64,000 nucleotides of DNA from Botrimarina mediterranea (GCF_007753265.1 NZ_CP036349.1:4063363-4127362), one strand, 5' to 3'. Positions 46,958 through 55,540 are shown, counted from the first letter of the stretch. Notes: generated from the sequence alone by a model not told the origin. Translations and numbers: made by a program.

Positions 46958-47478
46958 AGGCGGAAAGTGGAAAGGGGAATGCCGAAAGCGACGATGCCAA
47001 TCCGCAATCCGCAATACGCAATCCGCAATTGCAGCGCGGTCGCATCGGCGGTATCGATTACGGCACGGTCCGCATTGGCGTGGCGATCGGCGACCTCGAG
47101 GTCGGCATGGCTTCGCCGCACGAGAATTACAACCGGCGTAGCGAGCGGCTCGACGGCGAGTACTTCGCGACGCTCGCGCGGGAAGAGCGACTGATCCGCT
47201 GGGTCGTCGGCCTGCCGGTGCACCTCGACGGCGGTGAGAGCCAGAAGTCGCTTGAAGCGCGGCGCTTCGGCAAGTGGCTTGCGGAGAAGACCGGCGTGCC
47301 GGTCGAGTTCTTCGACGAGCGCTACACGTCGTCGCAAGCCGAAGAGATTCTGCAGGCGGCGAACCTCACCAGCAAACGCCGCAAGGCGCGGCTCGACGCA
47401 CTCGCCGCACAGATCATGCTGACGGCGTATCTGGAGAGCGGCGCGAAGGGCCAAACCGACCCCGGGTCGATCGGATGA
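46954..47478 (+). CDS. ruvX: RuvX (YqgF) family nuclease, with a repeat-derived N-terminus
   Basis: 174 aa. ATG 46954 lies six bases after GGGAGAG and overlaps the manC stop. The conserved fold starts at about residue 29: GGIDYGTVRIGVAIGD, then RLIRWVVGLPVHLDGGE, and VEFFDERYTSSQAEEIL with catalytic Asp/Glu. RuvX/YqgF proteins are RNase H-like; in E. coli YqgF processes pre-16S rRNA and may resolve Holliday junctions. Residues 14-26 (DANPQSAIRNPQLQ) are a translated CAATCCGCAATCCGC repeat. The next gene overlaps the stop by 4 bases. Confidence 0.9.
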   Translation: MKAESGKGNAESDDANPQSAIRNPQLQRGRIGGIDYGTVRIGVAIGDLEVGMASPHENYNRRSERLDGEYFATLAREERLIRWVVGLPVHLDGGESQKSLEARRFGKWLAEKTGVPVEFFDERYTSSQAEEILQAANLTSKRRKARLDALAAQIMLTAYLESGAKGQTDPGSIG

Positions 47479-47900
47479 CTGCCATGTACCCAGATGCCCT
47501 TGATGCTGAAAAGGTTGGCAGTTACCCCGCGAGAGCCGGAGCTGGAGGAGGCCTCGTATGGGATGCGGTCCTGGAGTACCGCGTTTGGATGCATCCTGAA
47601 CACGGCGCCCCAGACATAAGCGAGGGTGGAGACTACTACCACGCGTTTGCCACCTACGACGAAGCTGCATCGTTCGCCCAAGCAAACCCAGGTGCAGAAG
47701 AGCCGCTTGCGCTCGTCCTGCAACTAGAGCATCTGAACGAACCCAGTCCCGGCGTTTACGAGCACGTGACCGCGCCCCGGCAAGTCGAGTGGCCGCCCAA
47801 GTTCCTTGTGCGGCCAAAGCGAACTCCAACGACAATCCCAAACTTCCTTGCGGCTGACGCACCGCCAAATCGGCTCGATATCCTGCGCGGAATCGCTTAG
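47475..47900 (+). CDS. Conserved hypothetical protein (141 aa)
   Basis: Starts at ATG 47475, overlapping the ruvX stop (ATGA), so likely co-translated. The pattern MYPDALDAEKVGSYPARAG, LEYRVWMHPEHG, DYYHAFATYDEAASFAQ and GAEEPLALVLQLEHLNEPSPG matches a small family I recall from other bacteria, sometimes labelled acetyltransferase without good reason. There is no signal peptide or membrane helix. Position at the end of a manC-ruvX run says little about its job. Function unknown. Confidence 0.75.
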   Translation: MTAMYPDALDAEKVGSYPARAGAGGGLVWDAVLEYRVWMHPEHGAPDISEGGDYYHAFATYDEAASFAQANPGAEEPLALVLQLEHLNEPSPGVYEHVTAPRQVEWPPKFLVRPKRTPTTIPNFLAADAPPNRLDILRGIA

Positions 47901-48076
47901 CCGTGTGGTGCTACCCGTGTAGGGAGCAATAACGCTCACCTCTTCGGACCCTTTCTCGAAAGGTTCTCATCGATCTCGACACAGCCGCGTCCGCTGTAAT
48001 TAGAATGGCGCCTGTCAGGGGCAGACGAGCAGCAATTCACGCGGTTAGCACTTCCTTTTCGCTGGAGGGTGAGTTG

Positions 48077-49996
48077 ATGGCGATTCGCGGTCCGATTCGT
48101 TCTCGTGCGTGGTCGATCTTACTGGGTCTGTTGGCGGCGGGAGTCGTCCAGGCTCAGCCCGTCCCCTCACCCGTCGCCAAGCCGCTGCCCGCGACTTCGG
48201 TTGTCGTGTCGCCACTGTTCTTCGTCACCGGTCGGGCGGGAGCCCCGGGCGCCGACGACATCGAGCCCTTCGGCATGTGCGAGGACTTCGAGTTCACTAT
48301 CGGGGGCTACGCACCGGGAACGATCCGCATCGGCGTTCTCGATAGCCGGATCGGCGGGTCGAGTCGTCTCTGGCACGCGACCACTTGGCAGGCCGCGCTG
48401 ACCGCTTCGCAGCTGCTCGACTACAACCCGCGCGCCACGCAGGCGACCCTGGCGGTCAGCGGCAACATCGACGGCCCCAGCGCGGGGGCGCTGCTGACCG
48501 TCGGCGTGCTCGCCGGCGCCCAGGGTCACACGCTCGATCCCGCGATGACGATGACCGGCACGATCAACCCCGACGGCGAGATCGGCGCCGTCGGCGGCAT
48601 CCCCTACAAGCTCGAAGGCGCCGCCCGCGCCGGCAAGAAGGTGGTGCTCATCCCCAAGATGGCGCCGCTGGAGTTCGACAAGCGCGCGGACAAGGTGGTC
48701 GATCTGGTTGAGCATGGCAAGGAGCACGGCGTCGAGGTGCGGCTGGTCCACAACATCTGGGAAGCCTACGAAGCTTTCACCGGCAAGCCGTTGCCGCGGC
48801 CCGACGACGTCAGCCCCCCTGCTCTGCCGCTTCAGGCGAGCCGGCGGATGGAGAGCCGGATCGATCGCTGGCTCGCCATGGAGGCCTCAGCCCGCCAGAC
48901 CTATGAGTCGTGGGGCGTTCGCGGACAGAACGATTACGCCGACGCTTTGCTCGAAGAGGCCGCCGATTGCCGTGAGAAGGCCGAGCGTCTGCGGCGACAG
49001 GGGCAGTTCGCCGCCGCTTACGCCGACGCCCAGTGGGCGGCGATCAACGGCTCCGTCGCCCATCAGGTCGGCCGCTGCGAGTACGTGTACGCCGACGGCG
49101 GGCTCAAGGCGGTCCAAGCGATGCTCGCGCAGAAGGATTGGATCGAGGACGAGTCCGAGAAACTGCAGGCCGCGCTGAAGTTCTTCCGCCCGACCACGCT
49201 CGAGCAACTGCCGTACTACATGTACTCGTGCGATCAGTTCCTCGTCGGCCTCGCCTATCGAGAACTCGGCGAAGCGATCGCCGAGAACCTGTCGGAGGAC
49301 GACGAAAAGGCGACCATCCGGATCGTCGATGCGGCCGAACGCCAAGCGATGGCGTGGCTGGCGATGAAGCTGTCTTACGAGTACTTGGAGCTCGCCAACC
49401 TCGAAGGGGGCCATCCCATCCCCGACGACGCGCCGCTCGAGGAACTCACCGAGCTCTACCTCCGCTGCGCCGAGGCCAACCAAGCCGTCGTCGACGAGCT
49501 GGTGCTCACCCCGGCGGCCAAGGAGCTGCATGCCTCGCAAGACATCATGAAGGGGCGGCTATCGATCGCCGACCCCGTCTACGGAACCAACGCGATCGTG
49601 ATCGGGTCGATGCATTCGCGTCTGAACGAGGTCTTCGGTCCCACCGAGCAACTCAAGTACGCCCGGCTCGGCGCCGCGCTGAGCCTCAACACCCGGTCGG
49701 CGATGCTCATCGCGAAGTACCATTCGCTCGGCGCCGAGCTCGACGAGAACTTCTTGATCACGGGCATCAAGAACGAGCCCGCCGTGAGCGACTGGCTCGA
49801 CGACAGCCGTAGCCAAGCCCGGCGGGCGATTCACTCGCTCGTCGACTCCGGCATCGATTACACGGGGTGTGTTCACCTCTACTCGATCGCCCGCGTCGGC
49901 GAGGGCCGCGATCTCGACGACCGGTTGTCGGCGTTGCAGTACTACTTCGACATCAATGTGATGTCGCAGGTGCTCAAGCGCATCGCCGGCAAGTGA
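48077..49996 (+). CDS. Secreted Lon-type (S16) protease without AAA+ domain
   Basis: 639 aa from ATG 48077, twelve bases after GGAGG. A signal peptide (WSILLGLLAAGVVQAQ) sends it out of the cytoplasm. Residues 75-195 form a Lon proteolytic domain: nucleophile Ser135 in GNIDGPSAGALL and catalytic Lys178 in GGIPYKLEGAARAGKKVVLIP, with the GTINPDGEIGAVGG loop between. There is no ATPase domain. The remaining 440 aa are helical, with TPR-like parts (LRRQGQFAAAYADAQWAA; KYARLGAALSLNTRSAMLI). It is therefore probably an ATP-independent periplasmic S16 protease or a structural derivative. Family and dyad are clear; substrate is unknown. Confidence 0.85.
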   Translation: MAIRGPIRSRAWSILLGLLAAGVVQAQPVPSPVAKPLPATSVVVSPLFFVTGRAGAPGADDIEPFGMCEDFEFTIGGYAPGTIRIGVLDSRIGGSSRLWHATTWQAALTASQLLDYNPRATQATLAVSGNIDGPSAGALLTVGVLAGAQGHTLDPAMTMTGTINPDGEIGAVGGIPYKLEGAARAGKKVVLIPKMAPLEFDKRADKVVDLVEHGKEHGVEVRLVHNIWEAYEAFTGKPLPRPDDVSPPALPLQASRRMESRIDRWLAMEASARQTYESWGVRGQNDYADALLEEAADCREKAERLRRQGQFAAAYADAQWAAINGSVAHQVGRCEYVYADGGLKAVQAMLAQKDWIEDESEKLQAALKFFRPTTLEQLPYYMYSCDQFLVGLAYRELGEAIAENLSEDDEKATIRIVDAAERQAMAWLAMKLSYEYLELANLEGGHPIPDDAPLEELTELYLRCAEANQAVVDELVLTPAAKELHASQDIMKGRLSIADPVYGTNAIVIGSMHSRLNEVFGPTEQLKYARLGAALSLNTRSAMLIAKYHSLGAELDENFLITGIKNEPAVSDWLDDSRSQARRAIHSLVDSGIDYTGCVHLYSIARVGEGRDLDDRLSALQYYFDINVMSQVLKRIAGK

Positions 49997-50385
49997 ACCA
50001 ACCGCCCGGTAAGGTCCCCTGAGCGAACCGTTCGTTGCGGCTTGCGCTAGAGTTGATGCAAGCTCTTACCTACGGCCCGCACAGCAGACCCTACTGCCCC
50101 CAGCGCCTTCGGCACAGTAAGTGCCCCTTCCCCTTTCGGCTTTGCCGCATATCTGACAGGCTCTACAGCCTGCCATCCGGGCAGGTCACTGCCGATTGAT
50201 GCATCGAGTTGGGGCGAGTCCTGCCAATCGACGCTGAGGATTGGTTGAACGACGACCGCCTATTCACTTGCCCGTGAGACCCGATCATCAATAGCGAACC
50301 CTCCGCGCTCGAAGCCGTCACCCCCAGGTCGGCCGCAGCGTCCGTCACGACTCCGACGACCGAACCGCCCCGGACGCCGGCTTCG
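49997..50385. other. Intergenic region upstream of the desaturase
   Basis: 389 bp. It contains a CGGCCCGCACAGCAGACCCTAC word at about 50075-50096, related to the hairpin at 52756. No gene is seen. The desaturase frame is open from just after a TGA at 50275, so part of this region may be translated if a rare start is used. Confidence 0.45.
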
Positions 50386-51261
50386 TTGGGGAAACGCGTC
50401 GCGACGATGATCGCCATCGTTGTTCCTCTGGCGGCCGTGCTGGTGACGCCGCTCTATGTGTGGGAGTGGGGCTTTCGGTGGAGCGATTTGGCGGTGCTCG
50501 TGGGGATGTACGTGCTGACGGCGCTGGGGGTCACCATTGGCTTCCATCGGCTGTTCGTCCATCGCTCGTTCGAGACGTACCTGTGGGTCAAAGTCGTTTT
50601 TGCCGTCATGGGCTCGATGGCGCTGCAAGGCCCTCTGCTGAGATGGGTCGGCATGCACCGGTGGCATCATCAGCATAGCGACACGCCCGACGACCCGCAC
50701 TCGCCGCAGCACGGCGGCGCCGGCTTCGTCGGCCTTATGAAAGGGCTTTGGCACGCGCAGATCGGCTGGTTCTTCGAAGCCGATCCGCCGAACCTGGCGC
50801 GCTACTCGCAAGACCTCCGCAAGAGCCGCACGTTCCGGGTGATCAGCGCGTTGTTCCCGCTATGGGTGGCGCTGGGTCTGTTGTTGCCGGCGGTCGTTGG
50901 CGGGTTGCTTTCGCAGAGTTGGATGGGCGCGCTGAGTGGCCTGATCTGGGGCGGGCTCGTGCGGATCTTCTTGGTCCACCACGTCACGTGGAGCGTCAAC
51001 TCGGCGTGTCACCTGTGGGGGAGTCAGCCGTTCAAGAGCGACGACGAGAGCCGCAACAACGCGCTGTTCGGCGTCCTCGCCATGGGCGAGGGCTGGCACA
51101 ACACGCACCACGCTTTTCCAACGTCGGCACGGCACGGGCTCCGCTGGTGGGAGATCGATCTGAGTTACTGGGTGATCGACGCGATGGCTCGGCTCTCACT
51201 GGCGTGGGACGTGAAACTGCCGACGCCGGACGCGCAGGCGAAGGTTCGAAAGATGGCTTGA
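50386..51261 (+). CDS. Acyl-CoA/fatty-acid desaturase (delta-9 type)
   Basis: About 291 aa. Membrane di-iron enzyme that introduces a cis double bond into acyl chains. Three His boxes are intact: HRLFVHRSF, HRWHHQHSD and HNTHHAF. Four membrane helices are visible (for example IAIVVPLAAVLVTPLYVWEW and VRIFLVHHV). TTG 50386 is the first usable start and keeps a short basic head (LGKRVAT); ATG 50407 is an alternative. Acting in the membrane it would adjust lipid fluidity. Its ferredoxin or cytochrome partner is not in view. Confidence 0.9.
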   Translation: MGKRVATMIAIVVPLAAVLVTPLYVWEWGFRWSDLAVLVGMYVLTALGVTIGFHRLFVHRSFETYLWVKVVFAVMGSMALQGPLLRWVGMHRWHHQHSDTPDDPHSPQHGGAGFVGLMKGLWHAQIGWFFEADPPNLARYSQDLRKSRTFRVISALFPLWVALGLLLPAVVGGLLSQSWMGALSGLIWGGLVRIFLVHHVTWSVNSACHLWGSQPFKSDDESRNNALFGVLAMGEGWHNTHHAFPTSARHGLRWWEIDLSYWVIDAMARLSLAWDVKLPTPDAQAKVRKMA

Positions 51262-51700
51262 GCGGCGGCCGTCAGTGACCCCGTCCAGGCCGCCTGCGCC
51301 GGTCCAAGTAGCGGACCCAAGGGTGGCTAAAAGCAAGCGAAAAGCCGCGAGAAAGCCCGAAGAAGTCGCCCCCGCGCCAGAGGCTCTCAGAGGCCCATTT
51401 ACGCGATTCCTGGCCGACCCCCGAGATGGGCAGCCGGACACCGCGCGCGGGGCTGTACGTGGACGCTAGGGCCCCTCACGGGCCCGTTACGGCCCGCGCC
51501 TCGGAGGGGTGACGGAGGCGTCCGAGGGGCGCCCATTTTATGGCGGGTACCCGCCACCGGCGCGGGACCCGGCGGCTCGGCAGCGGCGATCGGTCGGAGC
51601 CGCGGGCTTGGGTGGCCGCGACTGTCGTAAGCGACCCGTTCACCATGCGAGAAGGCATACCACGAACGATTGTCGGTTCCACCCGCGCGTAATTCAAAGA
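51262..51700. other. Gene-free stretch before the repeat island
   Basis: 439 bp with skewed composition, runs of GGGGC and several frame fragments (for example a 64-aa plus-strand frame at 51275) that lack good starts or conserved motifs. It may be a decayed gene; I cannot name it. Confidence 0.4.
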
Positions 51701-51893
51701 AGCCCCGGAGGGGCGACAGCGCGTAGCCAGGGGCGCAAGCCCCTGGACTCAAACGCGATGCTGGGAAAAGCCCCGGAGGGGCGACAGCAACTTAGCAAGC
51801 CAAACTGCTGTCGCCCCTCCGGGGCTCGTTCTTCACAACGCTTGGTTCCAGGGGCTCGCGCCCCTGGCTACGCGCTGCCGCCCCTCCGGGGCT
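51701..51893. repeat. Large nested palindrome (AGCCCCGGAGGGGCGACAGC)
   Basis: About 193 bp. The word AGCCCCGGAGGGGCGACAGC occurs twice on the left and its complement twice on the right, with GCGTAGCCAGGGGCGC and its complement in between. It could fold into a long cruciform. No gene. Confidence 0.75.
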
Positions 51894-51908
51894 GTCGCCA
51901 ACCGTTCG

Positions 51909-52012
51909 GGTGGCTGGGGTCGCAGCGTAGCGGAGCCCCCAGCGAATCACGGTAAGACGCTGAATCCCTACGTGGCTGGGGGCTTCGGCTGACGCCTACG
52001 ACCCCAGCCGCA
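51909..52012. repeat. GGTGGCTGGGGTCGC / GACCCCAGCC palindrome
   Basis: Second palindrome directly after the previous one, arms GGCTGGGGTCGCAGCGTAGC and GACGCCTACGACCCCAGCC, with GGAGCCCCCAGC pairing GCTGGGGGCTTC inside. Confidence 0.7.
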
Positions 52013-52029
52013 CGCCGCACCCAACCAAC

Positions 52030-52689
52030 TCACTTTTTTGCCCCATTCCGTTTCGGACCTTCGTACATCCAAACGCCATCTGTGGCGACGCCAGATTCTG
52101 AAGCGGCAATGATTCTGGTGTCATGAAAGTTATCCGGGTCTGCCTCTACTACATGCTGCGAGTACTCCTTTCCGATCCGCTGAACTAAATCGTCCGTCGA
52201 ATAGTAGAAGGACGCGTAGCCCGCATCGCCCTTTTTCAATACTTGAAAATCCTCCACGCTTTCAACAGGAATCCTCAGGCTTCCGCAGTAGATATGCTCG
52301 TCGTCTCTGGCGTAGGGAAACGTCAGAAGGCGAAATGAGCCGAGATCAGCCCCAGAGATAATTCTCTGCAAGAAATAGGCGTGGTGCTTATCGATGGCGA
52401 ATCCGTCCCTGCCTCGAAGCTCAAATGTAGAAGCGTCAGCTTCAACAAAGGGGCGCCCATTCACATAGACGTTCTTGCTGTCTTTCGCGTAGCTGGGATC
52501 GGACAGCACTTCAAACGTCCCTACATCTGCGTTTATGGAATGGACCTGCCTACCAACTGCCGCATTGATGACAACATAATTCCATTTGCCATTGATCTTT
52601 TGGTAGCCGCTATCGCAACCGGTCACCAGCAACAGCGCGAACAGGGGCAACAGATTGCTCGCCGAAGACCAACTCGTAGCAAACATCAT
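52030..52689 (-). CDS. DKNYY-family lipoprotein
   Basis: 219 aa from ATG 52689, ten bases after GGAGG. Signal with lipobox (LLPLFALLLVTGC), then DKNYY-type repeats: YAKDSKNVYVNGRPF, GFAIDKHHAYFLQR and YARDDEHIYCGSLRI, matching the DKNYY family (PF13644). The segments PDNFHDTRIIAASESGVATDGVWMY close the protein. The role of DKNYY proteins is unknown; they are membrane-anchored outside the cytoplasm and often sit in accessory regions. The bases are less GC-rich than the neighbours, which may mean later acquisition. Confidence 0.78.
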   Translation of the reverse strand: MMFATSWSSASNLLPLFALLLVTGCDSGYQKINGKWNYVVINAAVGRQVHSINADVGTFEVLSDPSYAKDSKNVYVNGRPFVEADASTFELRGRDGFAIDKHHAYFLQRIISGADLGSFRLLTFPYARDDEHIYCGSLRIPVESVEDFQVLKKGDAGYASFYYSTDDLVQRIGKEYSQHVVEADPDNFHDTRIIAASESGVATDGVWMYEGPKRNGAKK

Positions 52690-52755
52690 GTGTTTCGCCT
52701 CCAACGCTCTGCCCTACTGGGGAGTTGGGTAACAGTAGCTGCATACTGGCTAGCC

Positions 52756-52778
52756 CACGGTCCGCACAGCGGACCCTA
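52756..52778. repeat. GGTCCGCACAGCGGACC hairpin at the rimK stop
   Basis: Hairpin GGTCCGC A/C GCGGACC followed by CTAC. The CTA (52776-52778) is the rimK stop codon read from the minus strand, so the repeat supplies the stop. A degenerate copy is at about 50075. Confidence 0.6.
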
Positions 52779-53981
52779 CACCGCCGCCGGCGCCTCGATC
52801 GCCTCTTCCGGCAGTTCCTTCACCTTCGGGCGGCGCTTCTTTCGGACCTTCTCGGGCACCAGGTCGCGCATCGCGTCGAGCTTGCCGAAGCAGAGGAGGC
52901 GGTCGCCGGCTTCTAACGCGCGTTTGAGTCGGGGGTTGGGGATCACGCTCGTGTCGCGGTAGAGCGTGAGGACGTTGATGTCGCGGTCGGGGAGGCCCGA
53001 CTCGTCGATCGTCTTGCCGACGTAGTCCGAACCCTCGGGGATGCGGATCTCCGTGACGCCGTAACCCCGGCTGACCGTCAGCCGCTGGCGGATATCGACC
53101 TCGGGGAAATCGACCTGAGCGGCGAGGTAGTCGATCACCGCGCCGGCGATGTCGAGCTGCGTGCAGCGTTCGATCCCCTCGAGGCCCGGCGACGAGTTGA
53201 CCTCCATCACCTGCGGGCCTTCGTTCGCTTCGAGCATGTCGACGCCCGCGATCCGCAGGCCCATGATCTGCGCGGCGCGGACGGCGAGGTGCTTGGCGTC
53301 CTCCGAGAGTTCAACCGGTTCGGTCGTGCCGCCACGGTGGATGTTGCTGCGGAACTCGCTGCCGACGGCGACGCGGCGCATCGCGGCCACGACTTGATCG
53401 CCGACAACGAACGCCCGCACGTCGCGGCCGCGGCTCTCGGCGACGAACTTCTGCACCAGCACGTTCTGGTTGGTGCTCTGCAGGGTCTCGATGATCGCCT
53501 CGGCGATCTTGGTCGATTCGGCGAGGATCACGCCGACGCCCTGCGTCCCTTCGATGAGCTTGATGACGACCGGCGAGCCGCCGACGCGCTCGATCGCCGG
53601 CAGGATGTCCTTGCGTTCGCGGACGAACGTTGTCGGCGGCATGCCGATGTGGTGCTTGCTGAGGATCTGCAGACAGCGGAGCTTGTCGCGCGAGTTGGCG
53701 ATGCCCGCCGACGAGTTGCCGACGAAGACGTCCATCTGCTCGAACTGCCGCACGACGGCCGTGCCGAAGTACGTGATCGACGCGCCGATGCGCGGCAGCA
53801 CGGCGTCGTACTGGCTGAGGACTTTGGATCGGAAGAACAGCTCGGGCTCGCCCTGGGTTAGGTCGATCGAGAACTTGAGCGTATCGAGCACGCGCACCGT
53901 ATGCCCACGGCCCTCGGCGGCTTCGCAGAGCCGCCGCGTGCTGTAGCAGTTGCGGTTGCGGGAGAGGATCGCGAGCTTCAT
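52776..53981 (-). CDS. rimK: RimK-like ATP-grasp ligase with TrkA-C/RCK tail
   Basis: 401 aa from ATG 53981 (MKLAILSRNRNCYSTRRL). Residues 1-290 are RimK: ATP-grasp with KLIEGTQGVGVILAES, QKFVAESRGRDVRAFVVGDQ, GSEFRSNIHRGG, GLRIAGVDMLE and VMEVNSSPGLEGIE. RimK adds glutamate to ribosomal protein S6 in E. coli. E. coli RimK is about 300 aa; here residues 308-375 (VTEIRIPEGSDYVGKTIDES, LTLYRDTSVIPNPRL, LEAGDRLLCFGKLDAM) form a TrkA-C domain, a small ligand-binding module of K+ channels and transporters. A basic/acidic tail ends it. It follows rimB at 60 bp. The stop codon comes from a repeat. Confidence 0.9.
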   Translation of the reverse strand: MKLAILSRNRNCYSTRRLCEAAEGRGHTVRVLDTLKFSIDLTQGEPELFFRSKVLSQYDAVLPRIGASITYFGTAVVRQFEQMDVFVGNSSAGIANSRDKLRCLQILSKHHIGMPPTTFVRERKDILPAIERVGGSPVVIKLIEGTQGVGVILAESTKIAEAIIETLQSTNQNVLVQKFVAESRGRDVRAFVVGDQVVAAMRRVAVGSEFRSNIHRGGTTEPVELSEDAKHLAVRAAQIMGLRIAGVDMLEANEGPQVMEVNSSPGLEGIERCTQLDIAGAVIDYLAAQVDFPEVDIRQRLTVSRGYGVTEIRIPEGSDYVGKTIDESGLPDRDINVLTLYRDTSVIPNPRLKRALEAGDRLLCFGKLDAMRDLVPEKVRKKRRPKVKELPEEAIEAPAAV

Positions 53982-54040
53982 GGCGGTTCCGGGGCGCGGC
54001 GGCAACGTCAGTGAGACAATTCTACGGCCGTAATCGAAGC

Positions 54041-54487
54041 TTACGACTTGAACTTTCGCTTGGGCTTGCCGCACACATAACGGCGGCTGGGATCGACGAC
54101 GAACCGCCCGGCCATCGCCCGGCGGCCTAGCAGCATCGGGAACCGCATGGTGGTGCGGTCGGTGAGCGTCAGCTCGATCGTCCAACGGACGCGTTGGATG
54201 ACGTAGGTGGTTTCGATGACGACGCGCAGCTCTTCATGCCCCGACGAACTCTTCACGTGGCGTTCGTCCTTGACGGGGCATTCGCAAGCATAGACCCCTT
54301 TGCGGGTGCGGACGAGAAACTTGGCGACGTGGCGGCCGCCCTGATCGACGATCTCGAGGTCCTCGGCGTGGAGCGACGAGGTCCGCGCGCCGGTATCGAT
54401 CTTTGCTTGCAGCAAGGGGATGCCGAGGCTGGGTAGAGCGCACCACTCGATCCAGCCAAGCTCGGCCAAGAGGGGGGCGTCACTCAT
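54041..54487 (-). CDS. rimB: RimB-like retropepsin-type protease (RimK partner)
   Basis: 148 aa of the DUF785/PF05618 family, annotated as an ATP-dependent zinc protease but folded like a retropepsin. The catalytic Asp motif is QAKIDTGARTSSLHA and the flap region follows (KFLVRTRKGVYACECPV); PMLLGRRAMAGRFVVDPSRRYVCG ends the fold. In bacteria such as Pseudomonas, RimB trims or regulates the poly-glutamate tails that RimK makes. Gene order rimB-rimK on the minus strand supports that pairing. Confidence 0.88.
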   Translation of the reverse strand: MSDAPLLAELGWIEWCALPSLGIPLLQAKIDTGARTSSLHAEDLEIVDQGGRHVAKFLVRTRKGVYACECPVKDERHVKSSSGHEELRVVIETTYVIQRVRWTIELTLTDRTTMRFPMLLGRRAMAGRFVVDPSRRYVCGKPKRKFKS

Positions 54488-54660
54488 CGGAGGGGCGTCT
54501 CACCTTGGGGCGATCAAGTGCGACAGCCCTTCCTTAAGGGGGAACTCTGGCTGTCGCGGGCTTCGATGAGTGTATCGGACGCCGCCGCGGGGGGATACGC
54601 TAGCAATCAACCTCCCTTTCACAATGGCTAAGGCCCTCACGACGGTTAAAGGCGGCACAG

Positions 54661-55524
54661 GTGGCGACACGACTCGTTTTCGGTTGCGGATACCTCGGTC
54701 GCCGCGTCGCCCTGCGGTGGCGAGCGGCGGGCGACCGTGTCATCGCCGTCACCCGCAGCGAGCCGACCGCCCGACAGTTCGTTGAGCAGGGACTCGAGCC
54801 GTTGGTCGCCGACGTGACGAAGCCCGAGACCCTGCGGGGTCTGCCGCAGGCCGAGACGCTGCTCTACGCCGTCGGCTACGACCGCAGCGGTGGGCCGTCG
54901 ATCGAAGAGGTCTACGCCGCCGGATTGGCGAACGTCCTCGCCGCCGCGGCCCGATCGACCGAGCGCATCGTCTATATCAGTACGACGGGCGTCTACGGCG
55001 ACGCCGACGGCGAATGGATTGACGAGACGACCCACCCCGCCCCGAGCCGCGACGGCGGGCGGGCGTCGCTCGCCGCCGAGGAGATTCTACGGACAAGCCC
55101 GTTCGCCACCCGTGGCGTGTCGCTGCGGCTGGCGGGGATCTACGGCCCCGACCGGTTGCCGTACTTGGCTCAGTTGAAGGCCGGCGAACCGATCGCCGCC
55201 CCGAGCACTGGCTGGCTGAATCTGATCCACGTTGACGACGCCGCGACCACGGTGCTCGCCGCCGCCGACCAGGCCGCCCCGCCACCGATCGTCTGCGTCA
55301 GCGACGGGCAGCCGCCGCTGCGGAGTGACTACTACGCCGAAGTCGCCCGGCTGATCGGCGCCGCGCCGCCGACCTTCACCGACCCACCAGCCGATTCACC
55401 TCGCGCCGCCCGGGCGGCGGCGTCGAAGCGGGTTCGTAGCGACCTGTTGGCGGGTGGATTGGGCGTTTCGCTGCGGTATCCGAGCTACCGCGAAGGACTG
55501 GCGGCGATTCTGGGGCCGGCATGA
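54661..55524 (+). CDS. NAD-dependent epimerase/dehydratase family protein (YeeZ-like)
   Basis: 287 aa from GTG 54661. Rossmann motif RLVFGCGYLGRRVALRWRAAG at the N-terminus, then IVYISTTGVYGDADGEWIDE containing the SDR serine and VYG (the Tyr of the YxxxK dyad is replaced, as in YeeZ types). RLAGIYGPDRLPY and LIHVDDAATTVLAA continue the fold. YeeZ-like extended SDRs act on unknown substrates. The gene is isolated between rimB (divergent) and a strong palindrome. Confidence 0.82.
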   Translation: MATRLVFGCGYLGRRVALRWRAAGDRVIAVTRSEPTARQFVEQGLEPLVADVTKPETLRGLPQAETLLYAVGYDRSGGPSIEEVYAAGLANVLAAAARSTERIVYISTTGVYGDADGEWIDETTHPAPSRDGGRASLAAEEILRTSPFATRGVSLRLAGIYGPDRLPYLAQLKAGEPIAAPSTGWLNLIHVDDAATTVLAAADQAAPPPIVCVSDGQPPLRSDYYAEVARLIGAAPPTFTDPPADSPRAARAAASKRVRSDLLAGGLGVSLRYPSYREGLAAILGPA

Positions 55525-55540
55525 CGTTAGCCACGGTCAA

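Noticed and set aside
50163-50417. 84-aa minus-strand frame opposite the desaturase start
   Set aside because: Overlaps the desaturase N-terminus and has no supporting signal; likely chance.
51275-51469. 64-aa plus-strand frame
   Set aside because: No ribosome site, no recognisable motif, and lies in a region of decayed sequence.
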